A stretch of 64,000 nt of DNA from CAIWHR01 sp963779805 (lineage in GTDB: Bacteria > Pseudomonadota > Gammaproteobacteria > Burkholderiales > Casimicrobiaceae), in NCBI GenBank assembly GCA_963779805.1, contig CAVZZN010000012.1, positions 558,001 through 622,000 on the forward strand. Direction: 5' to 3'. Made by a program: the position numbers and the translations under genes. Shown here piece by piece: positions 28,317-39,700 of the stretch. Below the pieces are notes generated by a model that was not told the DNA's origin, made no database searches, and worked only from the letters and a program-made list of their open reading frames with translations. How positions within the stretch are numbered: the first letter of the stretch is position 1; every line of letters begins with the position of its first letter.

Positions 28317-30695
28317 TTGCGCTCCTCAACGCTGCAGACCCGCATCCTCGGACTGTTCCTGCTGCTGATCATCGCGGTGCAGGTCGGCGCCCTGCTCGTG
28401 ATCGATACCGTCGGCGTCGCCACGTCGCGCAGGACCACGGGCGAGGACCTCGTTGCCGGCGCGCAGCTCTTCAACCGCTTCGTCGAGCAGGATCGGCAGC
28501 GCCTCGTCCACGGCGCGCGCCTGCTCTCGGCGGACTACAACTTCCGGCGCGCGATCGCCACCAACGATCGCGCCACGATGCGCTCGATCCTGCGCGCGCA
28601 CGAGCGACAGATCGATGCCGCGATCTCGATGCTGATCGACCTCGGGCAGAACGTCGTCGCAGGCACGGTCGACCTCGGCAACAACCAGCCGTTCCTCTTC
28701 CCCAAGCTGCTCGCCGAGGCGCAGGAGCGCGGGCAGGCCACGTCGATCGCCGTCATCCAGGGCCGGCTCTACCAGCTCGTGATCGTGCCGGTGCTGGGGC
28801 CGCAGACGATGGCGTGGGTGGCGGTGGGCTTCCCGATGAACGACGCGTTCGCGCAGCAGCTCTCCACGCTGATGCGCATGCACGTCTCGTTCATGAGCCG
28901 CCTCGACGGCGGGAAGTGGAAGCTGCAGGGCTCCAGCGTCCCGGCCGCGGAACGCAGCGCGCTGCTCGAGGACGTGGAGGCGCGCCGGCTCGACGCCGTC
29001 GACGAGCGCGGCAATGCGCACGCCGATGCGCAGACGGTGACGCGCGTGCTCGAGCTGCCGGCGCACACGGACGACCGGGTGATCACCGTGCTGCAGCAGC
29101 CCGTCGCGATCGCGCTCGAGCCGTTCCGACGGCTGGAGAGGCAGCTCGCCTGGGTGGCGCTGCTCGCGGTCGTGGTGTCGATCCTGATCGGCGTGTTCAT
29201 CGCGCGCGGCATCGCGAGGCCGGTGCGCGAGCTCGCCGGCGTTGCGGGGCGGATCGCGTCGGGCGACTACACGGCGACGCCGCCCGATTCGAGCACCAAG
29301 GAAATCGGCGAGCTGGGCGTGGCCTTCCGCTCGATGCAGGAGGACATCGCGCAGCGCGAGTCGCGCATCCTCGACCTCGCTTATCGCGACACGCTCACGA
29401 GTCTTCCGAATCGCGCGCTGTACATCGAGCGGCTCGAGCTGGCGCTCGCCGAAGCCGCCGAGCGCACGCAGCCGCTCGCCGTGCTGCTCATGGACCTCGA
29501 TCACTTCAAGTACGTCAACGACACGCTGGGCCACTCGATCGGCGACTTGCTGCTGCGCGAAGTCGCGAAGCGGCTGGTGGCGGCGGCGAGGGGCAACGCC
29601 ACGGTCGTCGCGCGCCTCGGCGGCGACGAGTTCGCGATCCTCGTGCCCGGCGAGAGCGCGGAGCAGGCGCAGGCGCTCGCGACGCAGATCTGCAAGGCGC
29701 TCGAGGTGCCGATGACGCTCGAAGGCCATCTCGTCGACGTGCGGGCGAGCATCGGCATCGCGCTGTATCCCGCGCACGGCCGCGAGCGCTCGACGCTGCT
29801 GCGCCACGCGGACGTCGCGATGTATGCGGCGAAGCGCAACAACACGAGCACGGCGTTGTGGAATCCGCGCTACGACGAGCACAGTCACGAGCGCCTGTCG
29901 CTCATGGGCGATCTGCGCAAGGCCGTCGACAACGACGAGCTGATGCTGATGTACCAGCCCAAGGTCTCGCTCTTCGGCGAGCCGCAGTACAGCGCGGAGG
30001 CGCTCGTGCGCTGGCAGCATCGCAGCCGCGGACTGGTGGCGCCCTCGGAGTTCATCCCGTTCGCCGAGCAGACGGGCTACATCCGTGCCATCACGCAGCG
30101 GGTCCTGGAACGCGCCGTTGCGCAGGTCGCCGCGTGGCGCAAGTCCGACCTCATGATGAGCATCTCGGTGAACATCTCCGCGCGCGACCTCATGGATCAC
30201 GAGATGCCGGAGCGCTTCGCGGCACTGCTGCACAAGTACGGCTGCGACGCGCGCTGGCTCACGCTCGAGATCACGGAAAGCGCGATTCTCGACGACCCCA
30301 ACCACGCGATGGAGACGCTGCGTCGCCTGCACGGACTCGGCTGCAAGTTCGCGATCGACGACTACGGCACGGGCTATTCGTCGCTTGCGTACCTGCGCAA
30401 GCTGCCGTTGCACGAGCTCAAGATCGACAAGTCGTTCGTGACCGGCATGATCGACGACACGAGCGACGCGGCCATCGTGCGCTCCACCATCGATCTCGCG
30501 CACAACATGGGGCTGTCGGTGGTCGCCGAAGGCGTCGAGAGCGACGCCATCCTGGAACGCTTGCGAGCGCTGGGCTGCGACATGGCGCAAGGCTACGGTG
30601 TGAGCATGCCGCTGCGCGCGGAAGACGTGCCCATGTGGATGCGAAGCGAGATGCTCGCCAAGGCGCGCAAGGGCGAGCTGCGGCGCGTGGTCTAG
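28317..30695 (+). CDS. Membrane GGDEF-EAL c-di-GMP protein
   Basis: The product has a first transmembrane helix (ILGLFLLLIIAVQVGALLVI), a periplasmic sensor-like region and a second helix (WVALLAVVVSILIGVFIARG). A HAMP linker precedes a GGDEF domain with intact RLGGDEFAI. The EAL domain has AEALVRW, NISARDL, LEITESAI and DDYGTGYSSL. Both active-site motifs are complete, so it could make and break cyclic di-GMP. No ATG stands at a sensible place. TTG at 28317 just before the first helix is the best visible start, and the frame extends upstream as Arg/Pro-rich sequence. The divergent promoter region with the WYL gene is about 295 bases. Confidence 0.9.
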   Translation: MRSSTLQTRILGLFLLLIIAVQVGALLVIDTVGVATSRRTTGEDLVAGAQLFNRFVEQDRQRLVHGARLLSADYNFRRAIATNDRATMRSILRAHERQIDAAISMLIDLGQNVVAGTVDLGNNQPFLFPKLLAEAQERGQATSIAVIQGRLYQLVIVPVLGPQTMAWVAVGFPMNDAFAQQLSTLMRMHVSFMSRLDGGKWKLQGSSVPAAERSALLEDVEARRLDAVDERGNAHADAQTVTRVLELPAHTDDRVITVLQQPVAIALEPFRRLERQLAWVALLAVVVSILIGVFIARGIARPVRELAGVAGRIASGDYTATPPDSSTKEIGELGVAFRSMQEDIAQRESRILDLAYRDTLTSLPNRALYIERLELALAEAAERTQPLAVLLMDLDHFKYVNDTLGHSIGDLLLREVAKRLVAAARGNATVVARLGGDEFAILVPGESAEQAQALATQICKALEVPMTLEGHLVDVRASIGIALYPAHGRERSTLLRHADVAMYAAKRNNTSTALWNPRYDEHSHERLSLMGDLRKAVDNDELMLMYQPKVSLFGEPQYSAEALVRWQHRSRGLVAPSEFIPFAEQTGYIRAITQRVLERAVAQVAAWRKSDLMMSISVNISARDLMDHEMPERFAALLHKYGCDARWLTLEITESAILDDPNHAMETLRRLHGLGCKFAIDDYGTGYSSLAYLRKLPLHELKIDKSFVTGMIDDTSDAAIVRSTIDLAHNMGLSVVAEGVESDAILERLRALGCDMAQGYGVSMPLRAEDVPMWMRSEMLAKARKGELRRVV

Positions 30696-30816
30696 ACCCG
30701 AATCGCCTTCGGGGTAACCCCAGCGGTGCCCCGGTCGTGCCCGGAGCCCGGCGGCGGGTGGCCTACAATGGCGGAAAGCGTCCGCACTTTCCAAGGACGC
30801 ATCCACGCCCGCTGCC

Positions 30817-32849
30817 ATGACCGCCTATCCGCATCTCACCGCTCCGCTCGACCTCGGCTTCACCACGCTTCGCAACCGCGTCCTCATGGGCTCGATGCAC
30901 ACGGGTCTCGAGGAGGCGGCGAACGGCTTCGAGCGGATGGCGGCGTTCTTCGCGGCGCGGGCGCGCGGTGGCGTGGGCCTGATCGTCACGGGCGGCATCG
31001 CGCCCTCCCTCGCCGGCCGGGTCGAGCCGCGCGCGTCGCAGCTCTCGTTCCCGTGGCAGGTCGCGAAGCATCGCCTCATCACGGACGCCGTGCACGCCGC
31101 AGGCGGCAAGATCGCGATGCAGATCCTGCACGCGGGGCGCTACGCGTATCACCCGTTCGCGGTGGCGCCCTCGGCGCTGCGCTCGCCGATCACGCCGTTC
31201 AAGCCGCGCGCGCTTTCGGCGTGGGGCGTGCGCAAGACGATCGCGAGCTACGCGCGCTGCGCCGCGCTCGCGCAGCGGGCCGGGTACGACGGCGTGGAGA
31301 TCATGGGCTCGGAGGGCTACCTCATCAACGAGTTCATCGCGCCGAACACGAATCATCGCGACGACGAGTGGGGCGGCAGCTTCGAGAGTCGCATCCGGTT
31401 CGCGGTGGAGATCGTGCGGCGCACGCGCGAGGCCGTGGGCCCGAGCTTCATCATCGTGTTCCGGCTGTCGATGCTCGACCTGGTCGAGGGCGGCAGCTCG
31501 TGGGACGAGGTGGTGCGACTCGCGCAGGCGATCGAGGCCGCGGGTGCGACCATCATCAACACCGGGATCGGGTGGCACGAGGCGCGCATCCCGACCATCG
31601 CGACGATGGTGCCGCGCGCCGCGTTCACGTGGGTCACTGCGCGTCTGAAAGGCGCGGTGAAGATCCCGCTCGTCACGACCAACCGCATCAACGATCCCGC
31701 GGTGGCCGAGGCGGTGCTCGCGCGCGGCGACGCGGACATGGTGTCGATGGCGCGTCCGTTCCTCGCCGACGCGGAGTTCGTGAACAAGGCCGCGGCCGGC
31801 CGCGCCGACGAGATCAACACCTGCATCGCGTGCAACCAGGCGTGCCTCGACCACGTCTTCGAGCGCAAGCTCGCGAGCTGCCTCGTCAATCCGTTCGCGT
31901 GTCGCGAGACGGAGCTCGTGCTCTCGCGCACCGAGCGGCCGCGCAGGGTTGCGATCGTGGGCGCGGGTCCCGCCGGACTCGCCTGTGCGGTGACCGCGGC
32001 GGAGCGCGGCCATCGCGTGACGCTGTTCGAGGCGGCGGAGGAAGTCGGCGGCCAGTTCAACCTCGCGCGCCGCATTCCGGGCAAGGAAGAGTTCGCGGAG
32101 ACGCTGCGCTACTACCGCGTGCGACTCGCCGCGCTGCGCGTCGAGGTGCTGCTCAATCGCCGCGCGACGGCGCAGGACCTCGCGGCCTTCGACGACGTGA
32201 TCCTCGCGACGGGCATCGTGCCGCGGGTGCCGGAGCTGCCGGGCATCGATCATCCGAAAGTCGCGGGTTACGTCGACGTCATCCACGGGCGCAAGAGCGT
32301 CGGGCGCAAGGTGGCGATCGTGGGCGCGGGCGGCATCGGCTTCGACGTCGCGGAGCTGCTCACGCATCGCATGAACGGGAATCCGACGGCGTTCGCGCCC
32401 GGCGCCATCGCGGCGTTCCAGTCCGAATGGGGCATCGACGCCGAGGTGCGGGAACGGGGCGGTCTCAAGGCACCCGCCGAGGAGCCGCCCGCGCGCGAGC
32501 TGTGGCTGCTGCAGCGCAAGGACGAGAAGGTGGGCAGCCGGGCTCGCGAAGACGACGGGCTGGATCCGCCGCACGCTGCTCAAGAAGCGCGGTGTGCGGA
32601 TGGTTTCCGGCGTCGTCGTACGAGCGCATCGACGACCAGGGCTTGCACGTCACGGTCGACGGCAAGCCGCAGGTGCTCGCGGTCGACAGCGTGGTGATCT
32701 GCGCGGGGCAGCTGCCGCGACGCGAGCTCGTGCCGCCGCTCGAAGCCGCCGGCATCAAGCCGACGCTGATCGGTGGCGCGGACGTGGCCGCCGAGCTCGA
32801 TGCCAAGCGCGCGATCGAGCAGGGGACGCGCGTCGCGCTGGCGTTGTAG
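30817..32849 (+). CDS. 2,4-dienoyl-CoA reductase-like NADH:flavin oxidoreductase (two frameshifts)
   Basis: An FMN TIM barrel (residues 1-370, with ILHAGRYAYHP, GYDGVEIMGSEGYLINEF and DEWGGSFESRIRF) is followed by the [4Fe-4S] motif CIACNQACLDHVFERKLASC. A C-terminal FAD/NAD module has VAIVGAGPAGLACAVTAAER and VAIVGAGGIGFDVAELLTHR. This is the FadH/trimethylamine dehydrogenase architecture and length (about 677). FadH reduces 2,4-dienoyl-CoA intermediates of unsaturated fatty acid oxidation, and the barrel tyrosine/histidine pattern fits. The frame shifts near 32540 and 32615 (KTTGWIRRTLLKKRGVRMVS lies in a third frame) and ends in TRVALAL. Confidence 0.88.
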
Positions 32850-32860
32850 CGCGCTGCGCA

Positions 32861-32950
32861 CCCAGACCCGTTACTCAGAGTAAATACTCCGAGTAAGCGG
32901 TACCTCACCTCGCCGCTCGTACTCGGAGTATTTACTCTGAGTAAGGGGTG
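32861..32950. repeat. Intergenic palindromic element, copy 4 (longest stem)
   Basis: Arms 32869-32893 and 32918-32942 are perfect 25-base reverse complements. Each consists of two units, TTACTCAGAGTAA joined to a shorter TACTCCGAGTA, with left flank CAGACCCG and right flank GGGGTGCCGCGGGGGTTA. It sits between convergent genes ending at 32849 and 32960. Confidence 0.85.
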
Positions 32951-32959
32951 CCGCGGGGG

Positions 32960-33883
32960 TTAGCGGGTCGCCCAGGCGGCGACCCCCGTCGCGAGCAGGA
33001 TCGCCGCGGTGTACGCCATGAACACCTTCGAGATCCCGCCCATGCACGCGGCCTTGGTGGCGTGCGAGAAACCGCGCGCGTGCATCGCGCGCAGCTCGCG
33101 CCAGCCGATCGCCGCCACCAGCGCGAGTGGAATCGCCGTGGCGAGCGAGAGCACGCCGAGCGGAATCAGCGCCAGGGCAAGCACGAGCGTCGCGCCGCAT
33201 TGCGCGTGGATCATCGTCTCGGCGCGCTCGCGCCCGAGCACGATCGCAAGCGTGCGCCGGCCCGCACGCGCGTCGCCCTCGATGTCGCACGCATTGTTCA
33301 CCGACAGGATCGTGGCGATCAGCACGCTCGACGGCAGGCCGAGCCACCACACGCGCGCATCGAGCGCGTGCATCTGCACGAATGCCGCCACCGCGATGAG
33401 CACCGCGCCGAGCAGGCCGCCCGCGAAGACCTCGCCGACCGGCATCGACGCGATCGGCAGCGGGCCGCCGCTGTAGGCGAGCGCGATCAGCATGCACGCC
33501 GCACCGACCAGCACCACGCGCCAGTCCACGTAGGCGCCGATGGCGAGCCCGAACGCCGCAGCGAGCACGAACAGCAGCCACGCGAGCTTCCACGCGAGCG
33601 CCGGATCGACGTGTCGCTGCACCAGCGCCTTCCAGCGCTCCACGTCGGTGTGAACGGTGTCCACGCCGCGCAGGAAATCGTAGTAGCTGTTGAACCCGGT
33701 CGTGCCCATGTCCACGAGCAGTGTGGCGGCCAGCATCAGCAGGAACAGCAGCGGCGAGAACTGGTGGGTGAGCGAGTACGCGTAGACGGTGCCGATCAGC
33801 AGCGACGACACGCTGACGATCTTGGTGCGGATGTCGACGATCTGCAGGACGTCGAGGAACGAAACGCGCGCTGCGGCGCTCAT
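32960..33883 (-). CDS. UbiA-family prenyltransferase (MenA-like)
   Basis: This is a 307-residue polytopic membrane protein with both Asp-rich prenyl-diphosphate motifs: NSYYDFLRGVDTVHTD in the first half and NNACDIEGDARAGRRT in the second. The second motif (NNxxDxxxDxxxGRRT) is characteristic of 1,4-dihydroxy-2-naphthoate polyprenyltransferase. ATG at 33883 is supported by GGGGAGG eight bases upstream; the open frame further back is junk-like. No other menaquinone gene is nearby, so menaquinone synthesis is not proven and another aromatic acceptor remains possible. Confidence 0.85.
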   Translation of the reverse strand: MSAAARVSFLDVLQIVDIRTKIVSVSSLLIGTVYAYSLTHQFSPLLFLLMLAATLLVDMGTTGFNSYYDFLRGVDTVHTDVERWKALVQRHVDPALAWKLAWLLFVLAAAFGLAIGAYVDWRVVLVGAACMLIALAYSGGPLPIASMPVGEVFAGGLLGAVLIAVAAFVQMHALDARVWWLGLPSSVLIATILSVNNACDIEGDARAGRRTLAIVLGRERAETMIHAQCGATLVLALALIPLGVLSLATAIPLALVAAIGWRELRAMHARGFSHATKAACMGGISKVFMAYTAAILLATGVAAWATR

Positions 33884-34124
33884 TGGGCAACCTCCCCCGT
33901 GCTTGCCCGCTTCGCGTGCGAGCTTCCCCCTCCACGACGGAGGGGGCGAGCACCTTCGGGCGGCCGTGCGGTGCTCATGTGGCACCTCGTCGATGCGGCG
34001 ATGGGCTGGCAAGCCGCGACCCAGCGGGGTGCCGGATTGCGGTATCCTCGACCGTAGCATCGCCGTCGCCTTGCCGGTGTGATGCCCGTCAAGGTTCGAC
34101 CGCAGACCTTCGCGCCGCTTGCCC

Positions 34125-34849
34125 ATGACCTGGTCCATCCTCGCCCGCAACGACGACGGCGCGTTCGGCATCGCCATCGCGAGCCGCTTCTTCGGCGTGG
34201 GCATCCTGTGCCCGCACCTGCGCAGCGGCGCGGGTGCCGTGTCCACCCAGGCGCTGGTGAATCCGATGCTCGGGCCGTGGGGGCTCGATCTGCTGAGCGA
34301 GGGACTGCCCGCCGCGGAAGTGCTGCGCATGCTGGCCGCGAGCGACGAAGGTCGCGACCATCGCCAGGTGCACGTGCTCGATCGTTCCGGCACGGCGGCG
34401 GCCCACACGGGCGCAGCGTGCATCGGCTGGTGCGGCCATCTCGCGGCCCCGGGCTACTCGGTCGCCGGCAACATGCTCGCGGGCCCCGACGTCATCGCCG
34501 AGACGGCGCGGGCGTACGAAGCCACGCGCGAGCTGCCGTTCGCGCAGCGGCTGCTCGCGGCGCTCGACGCCGGCGAGGCCGCCGGCGGCGACAAGCGCGG
34601 CAAGCAGGCCGCGGCGCTGCGCATCGTCACGACGGAGACGTATCCCACGCTCGACCTGCGCGTCGACGACCACGGGGCGCCGCTCGTCGAGTTGCGCCGG
34701 CTCTACGACAAGAGCCTGGAGCGCTTCCAGCCGTTCGTGTCGTGCCTGCCGTCGCGCGCGCGACCGGCGGGCATCACCGATCGCACGGAGATCGAGCGCG
34801 TGGTCGAACGCTTCAATGCGGCGCGGCGACGCGGGCAAGAGTCCGCACG

Positions 34850-34853
<4 letters not shown>
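34125..34853 (+). CDS. DUF1028 Ntn-hydrolase-like protein
   Basis: The 242 residues begin with TWSILARNDDGAFGIAIASR and contain GIAIASRFFGVGILCPHLRS and QALVNPMLGPWGLDLLSEGL. They also contain CIGWCGHLAAPGYSVAGNML. This is the DUF1028 family, predicted to have an Ntn-hydrolase fold. ATG 34125 is taken as start. The TGA overlaps the GTG of the first ABC ATPase (GTGA), so it is coupled to a peptide importer. DUF1028 genes commonly sit with dipeptide ABC transporters, suggesting a role in processing the imported substrate. Confidence 0.85.
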
Positions 34854-35969
<1,116 letters not shown>

Positions 35970-37067
35970 TGGCTGAGTCGAAGGCCGGCGCGGCGCCGCT
36001 CCTGCGCGTCGAGGATCTCGTCAAGCACTTCCCGGTGCGCGGCGGGCTCTTCACGCGCACGTCGGGCGTCGTTCATGCCGTCGACGGCATCTCGTTCGAC
36101 GTGGGCGTGGGCGAGACGCTCGCGCTGGTGGGCGAATCCGGCTGCGGGAAGTCGACCGCCGGGCGCTGCGTGCTGCGCCTGCTCGAGCCGACGTCCGGAC
36201 GCGTGCTGTTCGAAGGCGAGGACCTCGCGTCGCTTTCCGACGGCGAGATGCGCGCGCATCGGCGCGCGATGCAGATCATCTTCCAGGATCCGTTCGCGTC
36301 GCTCAATCCGCGCATGACGGTGGGCCAGATGATCGCCGAGCCGCTCGGGTTGCACGGCCTCGCTCGCGGCCGCGAGCGCGAGCGCGTGGCGGAGCTGCTC
36401 GGTCTCGTCGGGCTCGCCCCGGGCCACGCGCAACGTTATCCGCACGAATTCTCCGGCGGCCAGCGCCAGCGCATCGGCATCGCGCGTGCGCTCGCGGTCG
36501 AGCCGCGCCTCATCGTGTGCGACGAGCCGGTGTCCGCACTCGACGTGTCGATCCAGGCGCAGGTGGTCAACCTGCTGCGCGACCTGCAGGCGCGCTTCGG
36601 CCTGTCGTACATCTTCATCGCCCACGATCTCGCGGTGGTGAAGTTCATCGCGACGCGGATCGCGGTCATGTACCTCGGCACGATCGTGGAGCACGCGGAC
36701 AAGCGCGATCTCTTCGCGCGAGCCGCGACATCCGTACACGCAGGCGCTGCTGTCGTCGATCCCGATTCCCGATCCCACGCGCAATCGCAACCGCATCGTG
36801 CTGCAGGGCGACGTGCCGAATCCGATCGAGCCGCCGTCGGGCTGCCGGTTCCGCACGCGCTGCCCGTGGGCGCGCGAGCGCTGCGCGCAGGAGGTGCCGC
36901 CGCTCGCGGCGGAGGACGGCCACCTCGTCGCATGTCACTTCTGGAAGGAGATCGCGGCCGAGCGCGGACCGGCGATCGGCTACGCGCATGCTGCCGAGAA
37001 CCCGCGCCTTGCCGCACTGCAGGCCGCATTCGTGCGGCCGCAGGCGCCAGCGGATGTCGCATCGTGA
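35970..37067 (+). CDS. Peptide ABC transporter ATPase 2 (DppF-like, one frameshift)
   Basis: This second ATPase is in the same frame as the first. It has VRGGLFTRTSGVVHAVDGIS, Walker A LALVGESGCGKSTAGRCVLR, Q-loop QIIFQDPFASLNPRMTVG, signature EFSGGQRQRIGIARAL, Walker B LIVCDEPVSALDV and switch IAHDLAVVK. The frame changes near 36720; corrected, it continues PRHPYTQALLSSIPIPDP and the C-terminal CRFRTRCPWARERC and ends at 37067. The ATG at 35970 may be an internal start (GAAGGCGGCGC upstream). Together with ATPase 1 it energises uptake by the permeases at 38759 and 39700. Confidence 0.88.
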
Positions 37068-37167
37068 GTGCGACCGCAACCGTCGTGCGCCGCAACGTTC
37101 TCGAGCTCGTCCCCGTGCCCGCATTTGGCGCTACCATCGGCGAGGGGATTCACCACAGGGAGGCATC

Positions 37168-38684
37168 ATGCGTTTGAATTCGTGGCAGCGGACGGCGATC
37201 GCCGTGTCCGCAGGTCTTATCGCATCAGTCGCCGGCGCGCAGACGCTGCGCTTCGGCCTCGCCGAGGACCCGGACGTCCTCGATCCCACGCTTGCGCGCA
37301 CGTTCGTCGGGCGCATCGTGTTCTCGGCCTTGTGCGACAAGCTGGTCGACATCGACGAGAAGCTCAACATCGTGCCGCAGCTCGCGACGTCGTGGCAGTG
37401 GGCGCCGGACAACAAGTCGCTGGTCATGAAGCTCAGGCAGGGCGTCACGTTTCACGACGGCGAGAAGTTCGATGCCGCCGCGGTCAAGTACAACATCGAG
37501 CGGCACAAGACCATGCCGGGCTCGAACCGTCGGGGCGAGCTCGCGCCCGTCGCGTCGGTGGACGTGATCGACGACAACACGGTGCGGCTGAATCTCAACG
37601 CCCCGTTCTCGCCCCTGCTCGCGGCGCTTGCGGATCGCGCGGGCATGATGGTCGCGCCCAAGGCGGCGCAGGCCGAGGGCGACAAGTTCGGCGCCAAGCC
37701 GGTGTGCTCGGGCCCGTTCCGGTTCGTCGAGCGCGTGGCGCAGGACCGCATCGTGCTCGAGAAGTATCCGAACTACTGGAACAAGGCCAACATCCACCTC
37801 GACAAGATCGTCTTCCTGCCGATCACCGGACGCGACGGTGCGCCTCGCGAACCTGCGCTCCGGCCAGCTCGACTTCATCGAGCGCATGGCGGCTTCCGAC
37901 GTGCCCGCGCTCAAGAACGACAACCGGTTCAAGATCTCCAAGATCACCGAGATCGGCTACCAGGGCATCACGATCAACGTCGGCAAGAGCGATCTCGCCC
38001 AGAAGAATCCGCTGGGCAAGGACGCGCGGGTGCGCGAGGCCTTCGAGCTCGCGCTCGACCGCGACGGCATCGTGCAGGTGGTGATGGAGGGCGAGGCGCA
38101 GGCCGGCAACCAGTGGGTCTCGCCCGACAATCCCGTACTATGCGAAGAACGTGCCCGTCCCGAAGCGCGACGTCGCGCGGGCGAAGGCGCTGCTCAAGGA
38201 AGCCGGCGTGCCGAACCCGAGCTTCACGCTGGTGACGCCCACCACGTCCGACGCGCAGAAGATCGCGCAAGTCGTGCAGGCGATGGTGAAGGAGGCCGGC
38301 TTCGACGTGAAGATCCAGTCGACGGAGTTCGCGACCTCGCTCGACATGGCCGACAAGGGGCAGTTCGAGGCCTACGTGCTCGCCTGGAGCGGCCGCGCCG
38401 ACCCCGACGGGAACATCTACAGCTTCGATGCCTGCAAGCAGCCGCTCAACTACGCCGGTTACTGCAAGCCGGAGGTCGACGACATCCTCAAGCGCTCGCG
38501 CACGGAGAGCGATCCGGCAGCGCGCAGGAAGGCGTACGAAGCGCTCGCGGCGATCGTGCTGAAGGACCGTCCCATCGTGTATCTCTATCACCGGCACTGG
38601 CTGTGGGCGTACACGTCGAAGCTCTCGGGCCTGCGACCGATTCCCGACGGGCTCGTGCGCGTGCAGGGGCTGAAGCTGCAGTAG
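37168..38684 (+). CDS. Peptide ABC transporter substrate-binding protein (two frameshifts)
   Basis: CAGGGAGG lies just upstream of the ATG. A signal peptide (SAGLIASVAGAQ cleavage region) precedes an SBP_bac_5-type receptor: TLRFGLAEDPDVLDPTLART, LVMKLRQGVTFHDGEKFDAA, VCSGPFRFVERV and ANLRSGQLDFIERM. C-terminal DIWRSG-type regions such as FEAYVLAWSGRADPDGNIYS are present. The frame shifts near 37835 and near 38135; corrected length is about 505. The receptor delivers di- or oligopeptides or other cationic ligands. A palindromic element separates it from the permease. Confidence 0.88.
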
Positions 38685-38698
38685 GCGCCGTCAACCCC

Positions 38699-38740
38699 GT
38701 TACTCGGAGTAACGACGCGCGCGTCGTTACTCCGAGTAAC
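38699..38740. repeat. Intergenic palindromic element, copy 5 (perfect 42-base palindrome)
   Basis: The two halves 38699-38719 and 38720-38740 are exact reverse complements, each GTTACTCGGAGTAAC plus GACGCG. It is inside the importer operon, 14 bases after the receptor stop and 18 bases before the permease start. Confidence 0.85.
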
Positions 38741-38758
38741 GAAGTCATCGCTTCGCCG

Positions 38759-39700
38759 ATGATCGCCTTCCTCGTCCGCCGCATCGCCACGATCGTCCCG
38801 ACGCTGCTCTTCGTGTCGATGCTGATCTTCGGGCTGCAGCAGCTGCTGCCCGGCGATCCGGCGGTGGTGCTCGCCGGCGAGGAGCGCGATCCCACCGTGA
38901 TCGCGTACCTGCACCAGAAGATGCATCTCGACGAGCCGCTGCCGGTGCGCTACGTCTACTGGCTCGCCGGCGTGCTGCACGGCGATCTCGGCGAATCGCT
39001 GCGCATGCAGAAGCCGGTGACCGCGCTCATCGCCGAGAAGCTGCCGGTCACGCTCGAGCTCGCGTCCATCGCCATCGTCATCGCGCTGTCGATCGGCATC
39101 CCGGCGGGCATCGTGTCCGCCGTGGCGAAGGACACCGTGTGGGACTACGCCGCCAATGCGGTGGCGCTGTGGGGCCTGTCCACGCCGAACTTCTGGCTCG
39201 GCATCATGCTGATCATGCTGTTCTCGGTGTCGCTCGGCTGGCTGCCCGCATCGGGGTACGTCAGCCCGGCCGAAGACCTCGGCGGGAATCTCGCGGCGAT
39301 GATCATGCCCGCGTTCGTGCTCGGCAACGCCATCGCGGCGGTGCTGATGCGGCACACGCGCAGCGCGATGCTGCAGGTGCTCTCGTCCGATTACGTGCGC
39401 ACCGCGAGGGCGAAGGGCCTCGACGAGCGCGTGGTGGTCCTGAAGCACGCGCTGCGCAATGCGCTGACGCCGATCATCACGCTCGGGGCGCTGGAATTCG
39501 GGACGCTGCTGTCGGGCGCGGTGCTGACCGAGCAGGTCTTCACGATCCCGGGCTTCGGCAAGCTGATCGTCGACGCCGTGTTCAACCGCGACTACGCCGT
39601 CGTGCAGGGGGTCGTGCTGTTCACCGCGACCGCGTACATCACGCTCAACCTGCTCGCGGATCTCGCGTACTTCGTCGTGAACCCGAGGCTGCGCGGCTGA
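38759..39700 (+). CDS. Peptide ABC transporter permease 1 (DppB-like)
   Basis: The 313 residues hold six hydrophobic segments with the N-terminal FLVRRIATIVPTLLFVSMLI typical of DppB/OppB. The long first periplasmic loop has GEERDPTVIAYLHQKMHLDE. The EAA loop reads YVRTARAKGLDERVVVLKHA LRNALTPII, with EFGTLLSGAVLTEQVFTIPG following. The C-terminus is VVNPRLRG. It forms the translocation pore with the second permease, whose ATG overlaps its TGA. Confidence 0.92.
   Translation: MIAFLVRRIATIVPTLLFVSMLIFGLQQLLPGDPAVVLAGEERDPTVIAYLHQKMHLDEPLPVRYVYWLAGVLHGDLGESLRMQKPVTALIAEKLPVTLELASIAIVIALSIGIPAGIVSAVAKDTVWDYAANAVALWGLSTPNFWLGIMLIMLFSVSLGWLPASGYVSPAEDLGGNLAAMIMPAFVLGNAIAAVLMRHTRSAMLQVLSSDYVRTARAKGLDERVVVLKHALRNALTPIITLGALEFGTLLSGAVLTEQVFTIPGFGKLIVDAVFNRDYAVVQGVVLFTATAYITLNLLADLAYFVVNPRLRG

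Noticed and set aside
28326..30818. An 830-codon minus-strand frame opposite the GGDEF-EAL gene
   Set aside because: A shadow frame; the plus strand carries all catalytic motifs.
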